NCBI RefSeq assembly: GCF_024330105.1
Contig: NZ_JANDHW010000008.1
Location: forward strand, 93,143 to 157,142
Source of the DNA: Coprobacter tertius
Lineage (GTDB): Bacteria; Bacteroidota; Bacteroidia; Bacteroidales; Coprobacteraceae
Direction of reading: 5' to 3'
DNA: 64,000 bases
Part shown: piece by piece, positions 1 to 8,750 of the stretch
How the letters are laid out: each line of letters starts with the position of its first letter
Numbering within the stretch: position 1 is the stretch's first letter
Position numbers and translations under genes: made by a program
Notes under the pieces: model-generated
Told to the model about the DNA's origin: nothing
Database searches by the model: none
Seen by the model: only the letters and a program-made list of their open reading frames with translations

Positions 1-795
1 TGTCTCGTATTCTTCTTTATCGGTGCGCCTCTCGGAGCCATAATCCGCAAAGGAGGATTGGGAATGCCGGTAGTAGTATCCGTAATGCTTTTCATTTTCT
101 ATTACATCATCGACAATACGGGATATAAAATGGCTCGTGACGGTCGTTGGGAAGTATGGGAAGGAATCTGGCTCAGCTCAGCGGTATTGCTTCCATTAGG
201 TATCTTCCTTACCTATAAGGCGGTAAAAGATTCGGCTGTTTTCAACCGAGATGCCTATATGAATTTCTTCCGACGATTAATCGGGAAAAAAGAAAAACGG
301 GATATTACGATGAAAGAATACGTTATTGAAGAAATATTACCTGAAAAAGCATTGAATAAGATTGAGGAGCTCGACCGCTTGTGCAACACGTTTTTATCTG
401 AAAACGGTTCTTCACGACAATCATATATAAAATTCTGGACAAAAGGATATGATAAAGAAATGATATATGAAATTAGCGGACATCTCGAACATCTGGTCGA
501 ATATGCCCAAAACACCCGATCTCAAGAGATCATTAAAATTCTTAATACTTATCCGGTAATCAGACACTTACTTTTATATCGAGCGGCTCCGACAAAATTC
601 GCAGGAGTAATTTTCTCATTGGTTTTACCTTTATCGATTCCAGCTTATTTTGCTGGTATACGTCAGCAAAAACAGCTCCGGAAAGAACTGAAACATATAT
701 TGGCTGCCGATCACTCCTTATATGAACTGATCGTAAACAATGAAAACGACAAAAAGAACGAAATTAAAAAAAATAACTCCTCTCCGGTCTTGTAA
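1..795 (+). CDS. LptF/LptG (YjgP/YjgQ) family permease, C-terminal part
   Basis: Inner-membrane permease of the lipopolysaccharide transport complex, which with LptB extracts LPS and passes it to the periplasmic bridge. The frame is open from base 1, so the true start lies upstream; an internal TTG at 58 is not a credible start. The family motif FFIGAPLGAIIRKGG sits at the very beginning and is followed by two further hydrophobic helices (roughly window residues 21-36 and 54-72). After these comes a long soluble tail of about 170 residues with one more hydrophobic stretch near its end, longer than in E. coli LptF or LptG. LptF and LptG cannot be told apart from this fragment. ribBA follows after 41 bp in the same direction, so cotranscription is likely. 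Confidence 0.85.
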   Translation, partial: CLVFFFIGAPLGAIIRKGGLGMPVVVSVMLFIFYYIIDNTGYKMARDGRWEVWEGIWLSSAVLLPLGIFLTYKAVKDSAVFNRDAYMNFFRRLIGKKEKRDITMKEYVIEEILPEKALNKIEELDRLCNTFLSENGSSRQSYIKFWTKGYDKEMIYEISGHLEHLVEYAQNTRSQEIIKILNTYPVIRHLLLYRAAPTKFAGVIFSLVLPLSIPAYFAGIRQQKQLRKELKHILAADHSLYELIVNNENDKKNEIKKNNSSPVL

Positions 796-836
796 AATAC
801 CCTACGGCCGAAGATAATTTATAAATAATATTAGGT

Positions 837-2054
837 ATGAGCGAAATTAAACTGAACACAATAGAAGAGGCTATTGAAGATTTCCGACAAGGGAAATTCA
901 TAATTGTAGTTGATGATGAAGACCGGGAAAACGAAGGCGATTTCATCATCGCGGCAGAAAAAATTACCCCAGAAAAAGTCAATTTCATGATGACTAACGG
1001 ACGTGGCGTACTCTGTGCTCCCATCACCGAAGAACGCTGTGCCGAACTCGATTTACCAATGCAGGTTGCCAGTAATACATCGATACATGAAACACCTTTT
1101 ACCGTAACCGTCGATAAGCTCGGAGGTGGATGTACCACAGGAGTATCGATGTACGACCGAGCAGAAACGATAAAAGCTCTGGCCGACCCACATACCAAAC
1201 CGTCTGACTTAGGGCGTCCCGGACATGTAAGCCCTTTACGAGCACGCAGCCGGGGGGTATTAAGACGCTCGGGACATACCGAAGCCGCTGTCGATCTGGC
1301 ACGCCTTGCAGGTCTTTTTCCAGCCGGAGCACTGATCGAAATTATTAATGAAGACGGTACCATGGCTCGACTTCCCCAGCTTATGGAAGTATCTAAAAAA
1401 TTCGGAATCAAGATTATCGCCATAAAAGATCTCATCGCTTACCGGCTAAAACAAGAATCGATCATCGAAAGAGGAGTAGAGGTTGATATGCCTACCGAAA
1501 GAGGACATTTCAGACTCATTCCTTACCGGCAGGTATCGAACGGCCTCGAGCACGTGGCATTGATAAAGGGTACATGGGAGCCTGACGAACCGATTCTCGT
1601 GAGAGTACATTCCTCCTGTGTAACGGGAGATATATTCGGATCGAAGCGGTGCGAATGCGGAGACCAACTACATAAAGCCATGGAAGAAATCGAAAAAGAA
1701 GGCAAAGGGGTAATCGTATATATGAATCAGGAAGGCCGAGGTATAGGACTTATGAATAAAATGAAAGCCTACAAATTACAGGAAGAAGGATACGATACGG
1801 TAGACGCAAACTTACACCTCGGTTTTAAAGCCGACGAAAGGGATTACGGGGTTGGAGCAAGTATCCTTCGCGACTTAGGCGTACACAAAATGCGACTGAT
1901 GACTAATAACCCCGTTAAACGAATAGGACTGGAAGGTTACGGTCTTGAAATCGTAGAAAATATACCGATCGAAATTACGCCTAATCCTTATAATCTTTTT
2001 TATATGAAAACGAAGAAAAAACGGATGGGCCATACGTTACATAACGTAAAATAA
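837..2054 (+). CDS. ribBA: Bifunctional 3,4-dihydroxy-2-butanone-4-phosphate synthase / GTP cyclohydrolase II
   Basis: Catalyses the two entry steps of riboflavin synthesis: ribulose 5-phosphate to dihydroxybutanone phosphate, and GTP to the diaminopyrimidine precursor. The 405-residue length is normal for the fusion. The RibB half (about 1-205) has the acidic metal-binding motif [11 protein letters not shown] and the GHTEAAVDL motif. The RibA half (about 206-400) has the zinc cysteines in [15 protein letters not shown] and the motif NQEGRGIGL. The ATG at 837 is the only sensible start. There is no room for an FMN riboswitch in the 41-bp upstream gap and I see none, so control probably comes from the upstream permease transcript. 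A strong terminator hairpin follows the stop codon. Confidence 0.96.
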   Translation: MSEIKLNTIEEAIEDFRQGKFIIVVDDEDRENEGDFIIAAEKITPEKVNFMMTNGRGVLCAPITEERCAELDLPMQVASNTSIHETPFTVTVDKLGGGCTTGVSMYDRAETIKALADPHTKPSDLGRPGHVSPLRARSRGVLRRSGHTEAAVDLARLAGLFPAGALIEIINEDGTMARLPQLMEVSKKFGIKIIAIKDLIAYRLKQESIIERGVEVDMPTERGHFRLIPYRQVSNGLEHVALIKGTWEPDEPILVRVHSSCVTGDIFGSKRCECGDQLHKAMEEIEKEGKGVIVYMNQEGRGIGLMNKMKAYKLQEEGYDTVDANLHLGFKADERDYGVGASILRDLGVHKMRLMTNNPVKRIGLEGYGLEIVENIPIEITPNPYNLFYMKTKKKRMGHTLHNVK

Positions 2055-2091
2055 AATACGAAATTATCCGGGAAACCGGACAGATAATAAT

Positions 2092-2139
2092 AAAACGGAC
2101 AGAAATTACATCCTTTACCAAGTAATTTCTGTCCGTTTT
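2092..2139 (+). terminator. Intrinsic terminator after ribBA
   Basis: Perfect inverted repeat with 18-bp arms (2092-2109 and 2122-2139) and a 12-nt loop. The arms begin AAAACGGACAG and end with the complementary CTGTCCGTTTT, so each strand ends its hairpin in a short T run. It separates the riboflavin gene from kdpD. Confidence 0.85.
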
Positions 2140-2229
2140 CAAACAAAGCCGATTTGTCGCATTAAAAACTTTGCTTATTTCGTTAAAACAAACTATCTTA
2201 GAGTTTTTCGGGTATAAAAGAAAAGGTAT

Positions 2230-3543
2230 ATGACAAAACATAGTATAAACCGGGAGAATAACCCTCAAGACCTGTCATTTTCCGAATATCAGAAAGAAAA
2301 AGGGAAACTGGTGCTTTTCTTCGGGATGTGTATGGGTACCGGAAAGACCCATGCCATGATCGAAAAAGCCTGCGCTATGAAAAAGAAAGGACTCGATGTG
2401 GTTATCGGCTGCCTTCATACAAAAGATAAAACCATCCTGAAAAAAGCCTCCGAAATAGAGCAAATTCCATTAAAACCCAATGGAGAACTCGATATAAATG
2501 CTATCCTCAATCGAAATCCGGCCCTTGTCATTATCGATGAAATGGCCCATTACAACAGTTCTGCCAGCCGACATCGCAACCGGCATCAGGATATTGAAGA
2601 ACTTATCGATAAAGGAATTGGCGTATTTTCAACATTAAGCGCCATACAACTCGAAAGCTATTCTTACCTGATCACCGATGCTGTAGGCAATCGTTCCCTT
2701 TATACTGTCCCCGATATCGTATTCGAGCAATGCGATCTGGTTATACCCGTAGAATGCCCCATCAACGAAATCATACAGAAATATAAAGAAGGAAATATAA
2801 GTTACGATTTTCTTTCACCTAAACAACGGGAACTGTTCTTTTCGGAAGATAGCTTGTTGAATCTACAAAAAAATTACAAATCACTGCTTACCTTCCGCAA
2901 AAACGAGATTCAAAGAAAAAACTTAGCGGAAAATAAAATAGAAGACGCCAGCAAATCGGGAATTCGGTTATTGGTACCCATCACCGAGAACCGACATACC
3001 GAACGTTTATTACAACGGGCCAAAAACCTTTCGTACATGATGGATGCACCTCTGTTTGCCGTATATATCGATCACTCAGAGAAATTGACAAACCGGCAAC
3101 AGGAACAACTCAATAATAATATAAGACTTGCTTACAGACTCGGAACTTATGTTATACGAACCTCCGGAGACAGTTGGGTAAATACAATGCTGAATGTCAT
3201 CGAAAACGAGAAAATAACTCATATCGTTACCGAAAAATTTAAACGACATAAATGGAATCCTTGGCGCAAAACCCCAATGGAACGCCTTTTATCGAAATGT
3301 GATGCTGTAGACATTTATGTCCTTTCGAATGAAATGGCCTTTATAAAAGAGAAAAAAGAAAAAAAGAAAAAAGGGAAAAGAAAAAGACCCCTTTACGCCA
3401 ATATTTATTCTCGTTTCTTATTACCATCATTTTTTCTTTGGCATTTTATCCGATATCAAACATATTTTCTTCCCAGGCGATTATTTACTTATTTCTTCTG
3501 GTACTTTCCGTACAATCTCTGTTATTTCCTTCAGGGCCGATAA
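2230..3543 (+). CDS. kdpD: KdpD sensor kinase, N-terminal half (KdpD and USP domains); frame broken near 3366
   Basis: Cytoplasmic input half of the potassium/turgor sensor kinase KdpD. Residues 25-210 form the KdpD domain: Walker A GMCMGTGKT at 32-40, Walker B VIIDEMAH near 98-105, then the family stretch HRNRHQDIEELIDKG. Residues about 240-365 form the universal-stress-protein-like domain (RLLVPITENRHTERLL, later HKWNP). The genuine KdpD reading stops making sense after a lysine-rich linker at about residue 379. The remaining 58 residues of this frame are aromatic-rich nonsense that ends at 3543. The expected four-helix membrane region continues in the -1 frame. A slip at 3360-3366 would join the two ORFs into one 882-residue protein, close to E. 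coli KdpD (894). No kdpFABC pump genes lie in the window. Confidence 0.85.
   Translation: MTKHSINRENNPQDLSFSEYQKEKGKLVLFFGMCMGTGKTHAMIEKACAMKKKGLDVVIGCLHTKDKTILKKASEIEQIPLKPNGELDINAILNRNPALVIIDEMAHYNSSASRHRNRHQDIEELIDKGIGVFSTLSAIQLESYSYLITDAVGNRSLYTVPDIVFEQCDLVIPVECPINEIIQKYKEGNISYDFLSPKQRELFFSEDSLLNLQKNYKSLLTFRKNEIQRKNLAENKIEDASKSGIRLLVPITENRHTERLLQRAKNLSYMMDAPLFAVYIDHSEKLTNRQQEQLNNNIRLAYRLGTYVIRTSGDSWVNTMLNVIENEKITHIVTEKFKRHKWNPWRKTPMERLLSKCDAVDIYVLSNEMAFIKEKKEKKKKGKRKRPLYANIYSRFLLPSFFLWHFIRYQTYFLPRRLFTYFFWYFPYNLCYFLQGR
3345..3394 (+). other. Candidate -1 frameshift site joining the two kdpD ORFs
   Basis: An A-rich tract encodes the Lys/Glu linker. In the upstream frame codons AAA-AAG occupy 3361-3366 and are preceded by A3360, giving the canonical -1 slippery heptamer A_AAA_AAG in the right phase. 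A -1 slip continues in the downstream frame from 3366 without meeting a stop until 4875. Four bases after the heptamer a weak 6-bp stem is possible: AAAGGG at 3370-3375 with CCCTTT at 3389-3394, loop 13 nt. The same sequence is equally prone to replication slippage, transcriptional slippage or homopolymer miscalls, so the mechanism is undecided. Confidence 0.55.
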
Positions 3544-4877
3544 TCATGTCTACTCTCATCAGCGCTATTATTCTCGACTTGATATACACTTCACCATATT
3601 GGGAATTCAGCCTGTTTACCCCCAATAATTTCTTATTGATATTGCTTTTTATTTCAATTCCTTTCATCAATACAATCTTTACGTCTCGATTCAGACGGCA
3701 GGAAGAGCAAAGCAGACGACGCGAACATGTTACTAATACAATGTTGAAACTATCGAAAAATCTCTCATTCGTATCGGGAAACATAGAAGTACAAAAAGTT
3801 GCTGTACAAACCATTAAAGAAGGTTTCGGATTTAATTGCGCCTTTATGCTTAAAAACAAAAACGGTGTATTGTCTAAGGAAGAGAGCGAATATTCGACCC
3901 TATCACTCACTCCGGAAGAAAGAGAAATCGCCGAATGGGTATTCGCGACACGAAGAGCTGCAGGACGGTCAACCGACACATTCATGGCTGAGGAAAAATC
4001 TTTTTATCCCCTCAATAGCTTGCGAATGAGTCTCGGCGTCATTATTATAAAAATGGGCCATCCGTTCAATGCCGACGAAGAATTACTTTGGATCACACTA
4101 AAACGACAAATATCGAATGCCCTCGAAAGAGAATACCTGAACGAAATTGCCAACCAATCATTGCTATTACAAGAATCGGAAAAATTATATAAAACATTGT
4201 TTAATTCGATCTCACACGAATTACGTATTCCCGTAACATCTATTATTTCAGCCGCAGAAACCATGCGCACACTGGAAACAGGATTAAAACAAGAATTAAG
4301 CGAAGAGATTTACATGGCAGCCCAAAGACTATCGAAACTCATCGAAGACCTGCTGAATATGTCGAGAGTAGATTCAGGACGCATTTCTCCCCGTCTCGAC
4401 TGGTATGACGTTCACGATCTTATAAGTTCGGTAGTAAAACAATTAAAAGAGCCTCTGACGGAATATCATCTCGCTATTTATATCGACGAAGATATGCCTT
4501 TAGTCCGCATCGACATCGTCCTGCTCGAACAAATCTTATACAATCTTTTATACAATGTAATCGTATATGTACCCAAAGGGCGCAACGTAGAAGTCTCCGC
4601 CCGGCACGACGGACATAATTTCGTACTTTCGGTTACCGATAATGGAAATGGATTCAGCGAAAAAGACCTTCCCCATATTTTCGATAAATTTTATCGGGGT
4701 AATTCCTCCATTACAGGCGGATCCGGCCTCGGACTATCGATTGTAAAAGGCTATACCGATGTATTGAAAGGCCGTGTTACGGCAAAAAATATGCCTGAAG
4801 GGGGTGCACGTATCACAATCTCGCTCCCGAGCGAAATACCAACTATCGAAAACCTAAACAATAACGACGTAATATGA
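3438..4877 (+). CDS. kdpD: KdpD sensor kinase, C-terminal half (membrane, GAF-like and histidine kinase domains)
   Basis: Signalling half of KdpD. The frame is open from 3333, and the first membrane helix already begins around 3393-3440 (LRQYLFSFLITIIFSLAFY). It therefore starts before the TTG at 3438, and the first in-frame ATG (3546) lies inside the third helix. This argues against independent initiation of an intact protein. Four hydrophobic helices (DUF4118 type) are followed by a GAF-like region, then the kinase core: H-box SISHELRIPVTS with the phospho-accepting His, G1 box VTDNGNGF, and G2 box GGSGLGLSIVKG. The stop overlaps the kdpE start as ATGA, so the two are translationally coupled. 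If the frameshift is a real mutation, the sensor is a pseudogene. Confidence 0.85.
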   Translation: MAFYPISNIFSSQAIIYLFLLVLSVQSLLFPSGPIIMSTLISAIILDLIYTSPYWEFSLFTPNNFLLILLFISIPFINTIFTSRFRRQEEQSRRREHVTNTMLKLSKNLSFVSGNIEVQKVAVQTIKEGFGFNCAFMLKNKNGVLSKEESEYSTLSLTPEEREIAEWVFATRRAAGRSTDTFMAEEKSFYPLNSLRMSLGVIIIKMGHPFNADEELLWITLKRQISNALEREYLNEIANQSLLLQESEKLYKTLFNSISHELRIPVTSIISAAETMRTLETGLKQELSEEIYMAAQRLSKLIEDLLNMSRVDSGRISPRLDWYDVHDLISSVVKQLKEPLTEYHLAIYIDEDMPLVRIDIVLLEQILYNLLYNVIVYVPKGRNVEVSARHDGHNFVLSVTDNGNGFSEKDLPHIFDKFYRGNSSITGGSGLGLSIVKGYTDVLKGRVTAKNMPEGGARITISLPSEIPTIENLNNNDVI

Positions 4878-5563
4878 ACGAGACCACTATACTGATCATA
4901 GACGATGAAGTGCAAATAAGGCGATTACTTACGATAACTCTCGAAATGAAAGGTTATAAAGTATATGTCGCTTCAAACGCTCGCGAAGGAATGGCTGCGA
5001 CTGCCATGTATTCACCTACATTAATAATTCTGGATCTAGGGTTACCCGATGAAGACGGGCACAACGTGTTATCGAAACTGAGAGAATGGTACTATAACCC
5101 GATCATTATTCTATCGGCTCGTACCAACGAAGAAGAAATTATAAAAGCTCTCGATCACGGAGCCAACGATTACCTGACAAAACCCTTCCATAACGGGGAA
5201 TTGTTAGCCCGCATAAGATCGGCTATGCGTATGATTAAAAACAATAACGAGCCTTCGCCTGTCATGGATTTCGGCGATTTGCACATAAACATCCATACCC
5301 GTACGGTTAAAAAAGGAGAAGAAATTTTAAAACTGACTACAACAGAATACTCTATCTTAACCCTCATGGCTCAGAATGCAGGAAAAGTACTTACCCATCA
5401 ATACATACTTAAACAAGTTTGGGGTGTCGCCTATCAGGACCAACCACAGTATTTAAGAGTATTTATCGCCCAGTTACGGAAAAAGATAGAAGATGACCCC
5501 TCTTTCCCCGAATATATCACAACCGAATCGGGAATCGGATATCGTTTTTGTGATGAAAAATAA
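4874..5563 (+). CDS. kdpE: KdpE response regulator (OmpR/PhoB family)
   Basis: DNA-binding response regulator paired with the kinase immediately upstream; start and stop overlap in ATGA. The receiver domain (1-120) carries the acidic pair IIDDE near residue 10, the phospho-acceptor Asp in LIILDLGLPDEDG (about 53), and the conserved Lys in NDYLTKPF. The C-terminal winged helix (about 130-229) has the OmpR-type signature LRVFIAQLRKKIEDDP and ends in GIGYRF. At 229 residues the length is typical. In other bacteria KdpE activates kdpFABC; that operon is not here, so its target in this genome is not shown. A strong hairpin terminator follows. Confidence 0.93.
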   Translation: MNETTILIIDDEVQIRRLLTITLEMKGYKVYVASNAREGMAATAMYSPTLIILDLGLPDEDGHNVLSKLREWYYNPIIILSARTNEEEIIKALDHGANDYLTKPFHNGELLARIRSAMRMIKNNNEPSPVMDFGDLHINIHTRTVKKGEEILKLTTTEYSILTLMAQNAGKVLTHQYILKQVWGVAYQDQPQYLRVFIAQLRKKIEDDPSFPEYITTESGIGYRFCDEK

Positions 5564-5588
5564 TATCAATTTATATTTATATAAAAAA

Positions 5589-5613
5589 GAGAAGTCTTAA
5601 GCTAAGACTTCTC
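5589..5613 (+). terminator. Terminator between kdpE and the convergent sigma factor gene
   Basis: Perfect inverted repeat with 11-bp arms (5589-5599 and 5603-5613) and a 3-nt loop, preceded by a run of six A and followed by ACTTTAT. It lies between convergent genes and could serve both directions. Confidence 0.7.
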
Positions 5614-5693
5614 ACTTTATCCAAATAGTCAAGATTGCATAGCGATAATCACATCGCATATAAATATTACCTTCACAGGCATTAATATGATTA

Positions 5694-6203
5694 TTAATCG
5701 TATCTATACTCTTTCAACTGATCCTGCAACTGACGCCTAGAGCTGAATATGCGGCTTTTTACCGTTCCGATAGGTAATTCCATACGATCGGCTATCTCCT
5801 GATATTTATATCCTGCTACATAAAGACTAAAAGGCACCCGGTACTCGTCAGACAATCCTTTGATCGCCTTGTTTATTTCTTTCATTGCAAAGGTAGATTC
5901 GGGTGTATCGTCCGCTGGATTCGTTGCGAACCGTCTCATTACCGTACCTTCTTCATTATCGAAAACAGTATATTTATTGGCACTACTGTGATAATCGTTT
6001 ATAAATATATTGCGCATTATTGTAAATATCCAGCCACTAAAATTTTCGTTATTCACGAATTTTTCACTATTATTCAATACTTTCAGCGACGTAGTTTGCA
6101 ACAGATCCTGAGCATCATCTTTATTCATCGTGAGACTATAAGCAAAACTAAATAGACGTTTTTGCATTCCCACTAACATTTCAGTTAAATTCTTTACTTC
6201 CAT
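5694..6203 (-). CDS. ECF-type RNA polymerase sigma factor
   Basis: Sigma-70 family factor of extracytoplasmic-function size (169 residues), carrying only regions 2 and 4. Region 2 (about 10-80) includes DDAQDLLQTTSLKVL and the DNA-melting segment FSGWIFTIMRNIFINDY. Region 4 (about 110-165) has the helix-turn-helix YQEIADRMELPIGTVKSRI. No anti-sigma factor is adjacent: the gene stands alone, convergent with kdpE and divergent from dgkA. A -7 promoter element TATATTTG lies on the minus strand at 6271-6264, about 60 bp upstream of the start; no clear -33 element is visible. The regulon cannot be inferred. Confidence 0.9.
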   Translation of the reverse strand: MEVKNLTEMLVGMQKRLFSFAYSLTMNKDDAQDLLQTTSLKVLNNSEKFVNNENFSGWIFTIMRNIFINDYHSSANKYTVFDNEEGTVMRRFATNPADDTPESTFAMKEINKAIKGLSDEYRVPFSLYVAGYKYQEIADRMELPIGTVKSRIFSSRRQLQDQLKEYRYD

Positions 6204-6416
6204 ACCTCGTCGATATTTATTATTTTTGTACTCGTCGTACTTTCTTTAAGATTTCCGACATTGCAAATATATATAGCTTCTTATAAGTAAATTATAAGTT
6301 TTGCATATAGGGGTATAAAGATTTTATAAAGATATTCATAAGGAAGAATATAAATACAGAAAAACCTGAAATAACTAATTAATATGCAATTAATATAGAA
6401 CTTATCCATAAATGCC

Positions 6417-6800
6417 ATGGAAAATGCACCTTTTTCTTTAAAAAAAAGAATATATAGCTTTCGTTATGCTATCAGCGGCATAAAACAACTTATCATTACC
6501 GAACATAATGCCCGTATACATCTATCAGCGGCAATTATAGCTATCGGCTGCGGTATTTGGCTCGGAATATCTCCGGTCGAATGGATGATCATCATAATGT
6601 GTATCGGTCTCGTTTTTGGAACAGAGTGTTTCAATTCAGCCATCGAAGCCATTTCCGATTTTGTTTCCCCCGAATATCATAATACGATAAAACGAATCAA
6701 AGACCTTGCCGCTGCAGGAGTTTTATGTGTTGCTTTAGCTTCTGCAACAACCGGTTGTATTATTTTTATACCTAAGATCATCGTGTATTTCACATCTTAA
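6417..6800 (+). CDS. Diacylglycerol/undecaprenol kinase family membrane protein (DgkA)
   Basis: Small integral-membrane lipid kinase of the DgkA family, 127 residues. Three hydrophobic helices are visible (about 37-52, 55-70 and 95-120). The family signature TECFNSAIEAISDFVS and the following KRIKDLAAAGVL match the ATP/lipid-binding motifs (E-x-x-N-x-AIE and the D-x-AAG region). Homologues phosphorylate diacylglycerol or undecaprenol to recycle lipid intermediates; the substrate here is not determined by sequence. A pentapeptide-repeat gene starts 10 bp downstream in the same direction, implying one transcript. Confidence 0.88.
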   Translation: MENAPFSLKKRIYSFRYAISGIKQLIITEHNARIHLSAAIIAIGCGIWLGISPVEWMIIIMCIGLVFGTECFNSAIEAISDFVSPEYHNTIKRIKDLAAAGVLCVALASATTGCIIFIPKIIVYFTS

Positions 6801-6810
6801 AATACCCCCT

Positions 6811-7455
6811 ATGACGAAGAAAATATCATCACCCGATATATATGAAAATATCGAAGAAAGTACTTCTGCATTCGATATACTCACCTTCGAAGAAAATGAA
6901 ATAGAAAATCTTTTTTTTCATAACGAAACAATAAAAGAAACAGGAAAAAGATGCGACTCGATCATCCATTGTATCTTTTCCCATTGCTTATTCGGCAAAA
7001 ATAAATTACGAAGGGTAAATTTTACCGACATCTCATTTAGGAACTGCGATCTTTCGAATACCGATTTCGGAGAATGTAATTTTTACCGCGTAGAATTCAT
7101 TAATTGCAAATTATTAGGATGTGATTTGGGAGGATCTGTTTTCAACCACGTACTTATCGAATCGAGTAACGGAATATATAGTAATTTTACCAATGCAAAA
7201 ATAAGAAATACCTTAATACAGAACAGTGATTTCAGAAACGGAGCCTTCAATAATTGCAAAATTGAATCTTTTTCTTTTGAAAACTGCAATCTCTCTGAAT
7301 CGGAATTTTCCCATACTCCGCTAAAAGGAATGGACCTGAGGAACTCGAGAATTGAAAATCTACATTGTAATATTCCCGACTTGCGGGGCGCTGTCGTTTC
7401 ATCATACCAAGCCGTAGAATTGGCTAAACAAATCGGTATAATTATAAAAGACTGA
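6811..7455 (+). CDS. Pentapeptide-repeat protein, Qnr-like in size and C-terminus
   Basis: 214-residue soluble protein. From about residue 45 to 195 every fifth position is a Phe or Leu flanked by A/N/S/C and D/N (for example FRNCDLSNTDFGECNF). That is the signature of a right-handed quadrilateral beta-helix. In Qnr and MfpA such helices mimic DNA and protect gyrase. The length (Qnr is about 218) and the closing stretch ending AKQIGIIIKD resemble the Qnr tail (LGVIVLPD), but an atypical first 40 residues replace the usual short N-terminal cap. A link to quinolone protection is inference only; many pentapeptide proteins have no known role. Cotranscribed with the dgkA-type gene 10 bp upstream. 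Confidence 0.8.
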   Translation: MTKKISSPDIYENIEESTSAFDILTFEENEIENLFFHNETIKETGKRCDSIIHCIFSHCLFGKNKLRRVNFTDISFRNCDLSNTDFGECNFYRVEFINCKLLGCDLGGSVFNHVLIESSNGIYSNFTNAKIRNTLIQNSDFRNGAFNNCKIESFSFENCNLSESEFSHTPLKGMDLRNSRIENLHCNIPDLRGAVVSSYQAVELAKQIGIIIKD

Positions 7456-7466
7456 ATCTATATAGC

Positions 7467-7501
7467 AAACGAGTCTCCCATATACAACAGGAGACTCGTT
7501 T
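7467..7501 (+). terminator. Bidirectional terminator between the pentapeptide gene and aspC
   Basis: Perfect 12-bp inverted repeat: arms AAACGAGTCTCC (7467-7478) and GGAGACTCGTTT (7490-7501), loop 11 nt, followed by AAAATTTTAAA. It sits between two convergent genes. Confidence 0.8.
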
Positions 7502-7520
7502 AAAATTTTAAATTCAATTC

Positions 7521-8714
7521 TTATTTCAATTTCGCCAATGTTTCTTTAATACGATGCATAGCTTCTTTCAGATTCTCATCCGAGGTGGCATAAGAGAAAC
7601 GAATATAACCCGGTGCGCAGAATGCATCACCATCTACTGTAGCCACATGGCCTTCTTCTAACAAAAACATTGCTAAATCGCCCGAAGTATTGATCTTACG
7701 ATCACCATAAGATTTTCCAAGATAATAACTCACTTCGGGGAAGAGATAAAATGCCCCTTGCGGGTTATTTACCTTAAATCCGGGAATCTCTTTTGCCAGT
7801 TTTACCACCAAATCGCGACGGCGTTCAAATGCCTGACGCATTTCCTCAACACACGCTTGATCGCCTGCAAAAGCAGCCGTAGAAGCCTTCTGGGCAATAG
7901 AACTTGCTCCCGATGTATATTGTCCCTGCAATTTATTGCAAGCTTTAGCAATCCATACCGGGGCTGCCATAAAACCAATACGCCAACCCGTCATCGCATA
8001 GGCTTTGGATACTCCGTTAATAATAATTACCCGGTCACGAACATTTTCAAATTGAGCGATACTCTGATGACCACCTATATAATTAATATGCTCATAAATT
8101 TCATCTGAAATCACAAATATTCCCGAATGTTTAGCCAGCACATCAGCAAGTCCCTTCAACTCTTCTTTAGAATAAATACTTCCGGTAGGATTAGAAGGAG
8201 AACAAAGAATTATCAACTTCGTTTTGGGAGTAATAGCCGATTCGAGCTGTTCGGGGGTAATTTTAAAATCCTGTTCTATACCCGCATTCACAACAACATT
8301 CTTACCTTCGGCCAACTTCACCATTTCTACATAACTCACCCAAGCTGGTGCAGGAATAATCACTTCGTCACCGGGATTTACCAAACTAAGCACAGCATTA
8401 CATATCGATTGTTTGGCACCTCCCGAAACAACGATCTGCTCGGGTGTATAATCGAGCCCATTTTCCTTTTTCAGTTTTTCACAAATGGCTTTTCGTAAAT
8501 CCATAAAGCCAGGAACAGGCGAATAAAACGAAAAGTTATCGTCGATCGCTTTTTTCGCAGCGTCTTTAATATGCGACGGCGTGAAAAAATCAGGTTCACC
8601 TACACTCAGATTAATCACATCTACCCCCTGAGCCTTCAACTCATTGCTTTTTTGCGACATAGCTAATGTCTGGGAAGGAGAAAGACTTGCCAGACGCTCC
8701 GATACTTGATTCAT
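7521..8714 (-). CDS. aspC: Aspartate aminotransferase (class I/II, PLP-dependent)
   Basis: Cytosolic PLP enzyme that interconverts aspartate plus 2-oxoglutarate with oxaloacetate plus glutamate. The 397 residues are typical of subgroup I-gamma. Visible signatures are NLSVGEPDF near the N-terminus, SGGAKQSICNA (phosphate-binding region), SPSNPTGSIYS, ISDEIYEHINY, and the PLP lysine in NGVSKAYAMTGWRIG, followed by the C-terminal Arg in GYIRFSYA. The gene is monocistronic, with its own Bacteroides-type promoter upstream and a terminator downstream. Related enzymes may accept aromatic or other amino acids, so exact specificity is inferred from family. Confidence 0.9.
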   Translation of the reverse strand: MNQVSERLASLSPSQTLAMSQKSNELKAQGVDVINLSVGEPDFFTPSHIKDAAKKAIDDNFSFYSPVPGFMDLRKAICEKLKKENGLDYTPEQIVVSGGAKQSICNAVLSLVNPGDEVIIPAPAWVSYVEMVKLAEGKNVVVNAGIEQDFKITPEQLESAITPKTKLIILCSPSNPTGSIYSKEELKGLADVLAKHSGIFVISDEIYEHINYIGGHQSIAQFENVRDRVIIINGVSKAYAMTGWRIGFMAAPVWIAKACNKLQGQYTSGASSIAQKASTAAFAGDQACVEEMRQAFERRRDLVVKLAKEIPGFKVNNPQGAFYLFPEVSYYLGKSYGDRKINTSGDLAMFLLEEGHVATVDGDAFCAPGYIRFSYATSDENLKEAMHRIKETLAKLK

Positions 8715-8750
8715 TTTGATACGATTGTTTTTAGTTGTTTATTCGTTTGG

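Noticed and set aside
837..2054. FMN riboswitch before ribBA
   Set aside because: The 41-bp gap to the preceding gene is too short and has none of the conserved FMN-element motifs.
3438..4877. kdpD C-terminal half as an independent natural gene
   Set aside because: The only starts are a TTG inside the first membrane helix or an ATG inside the third; the continuous -1 frame and matching domain order fit one split gene better.
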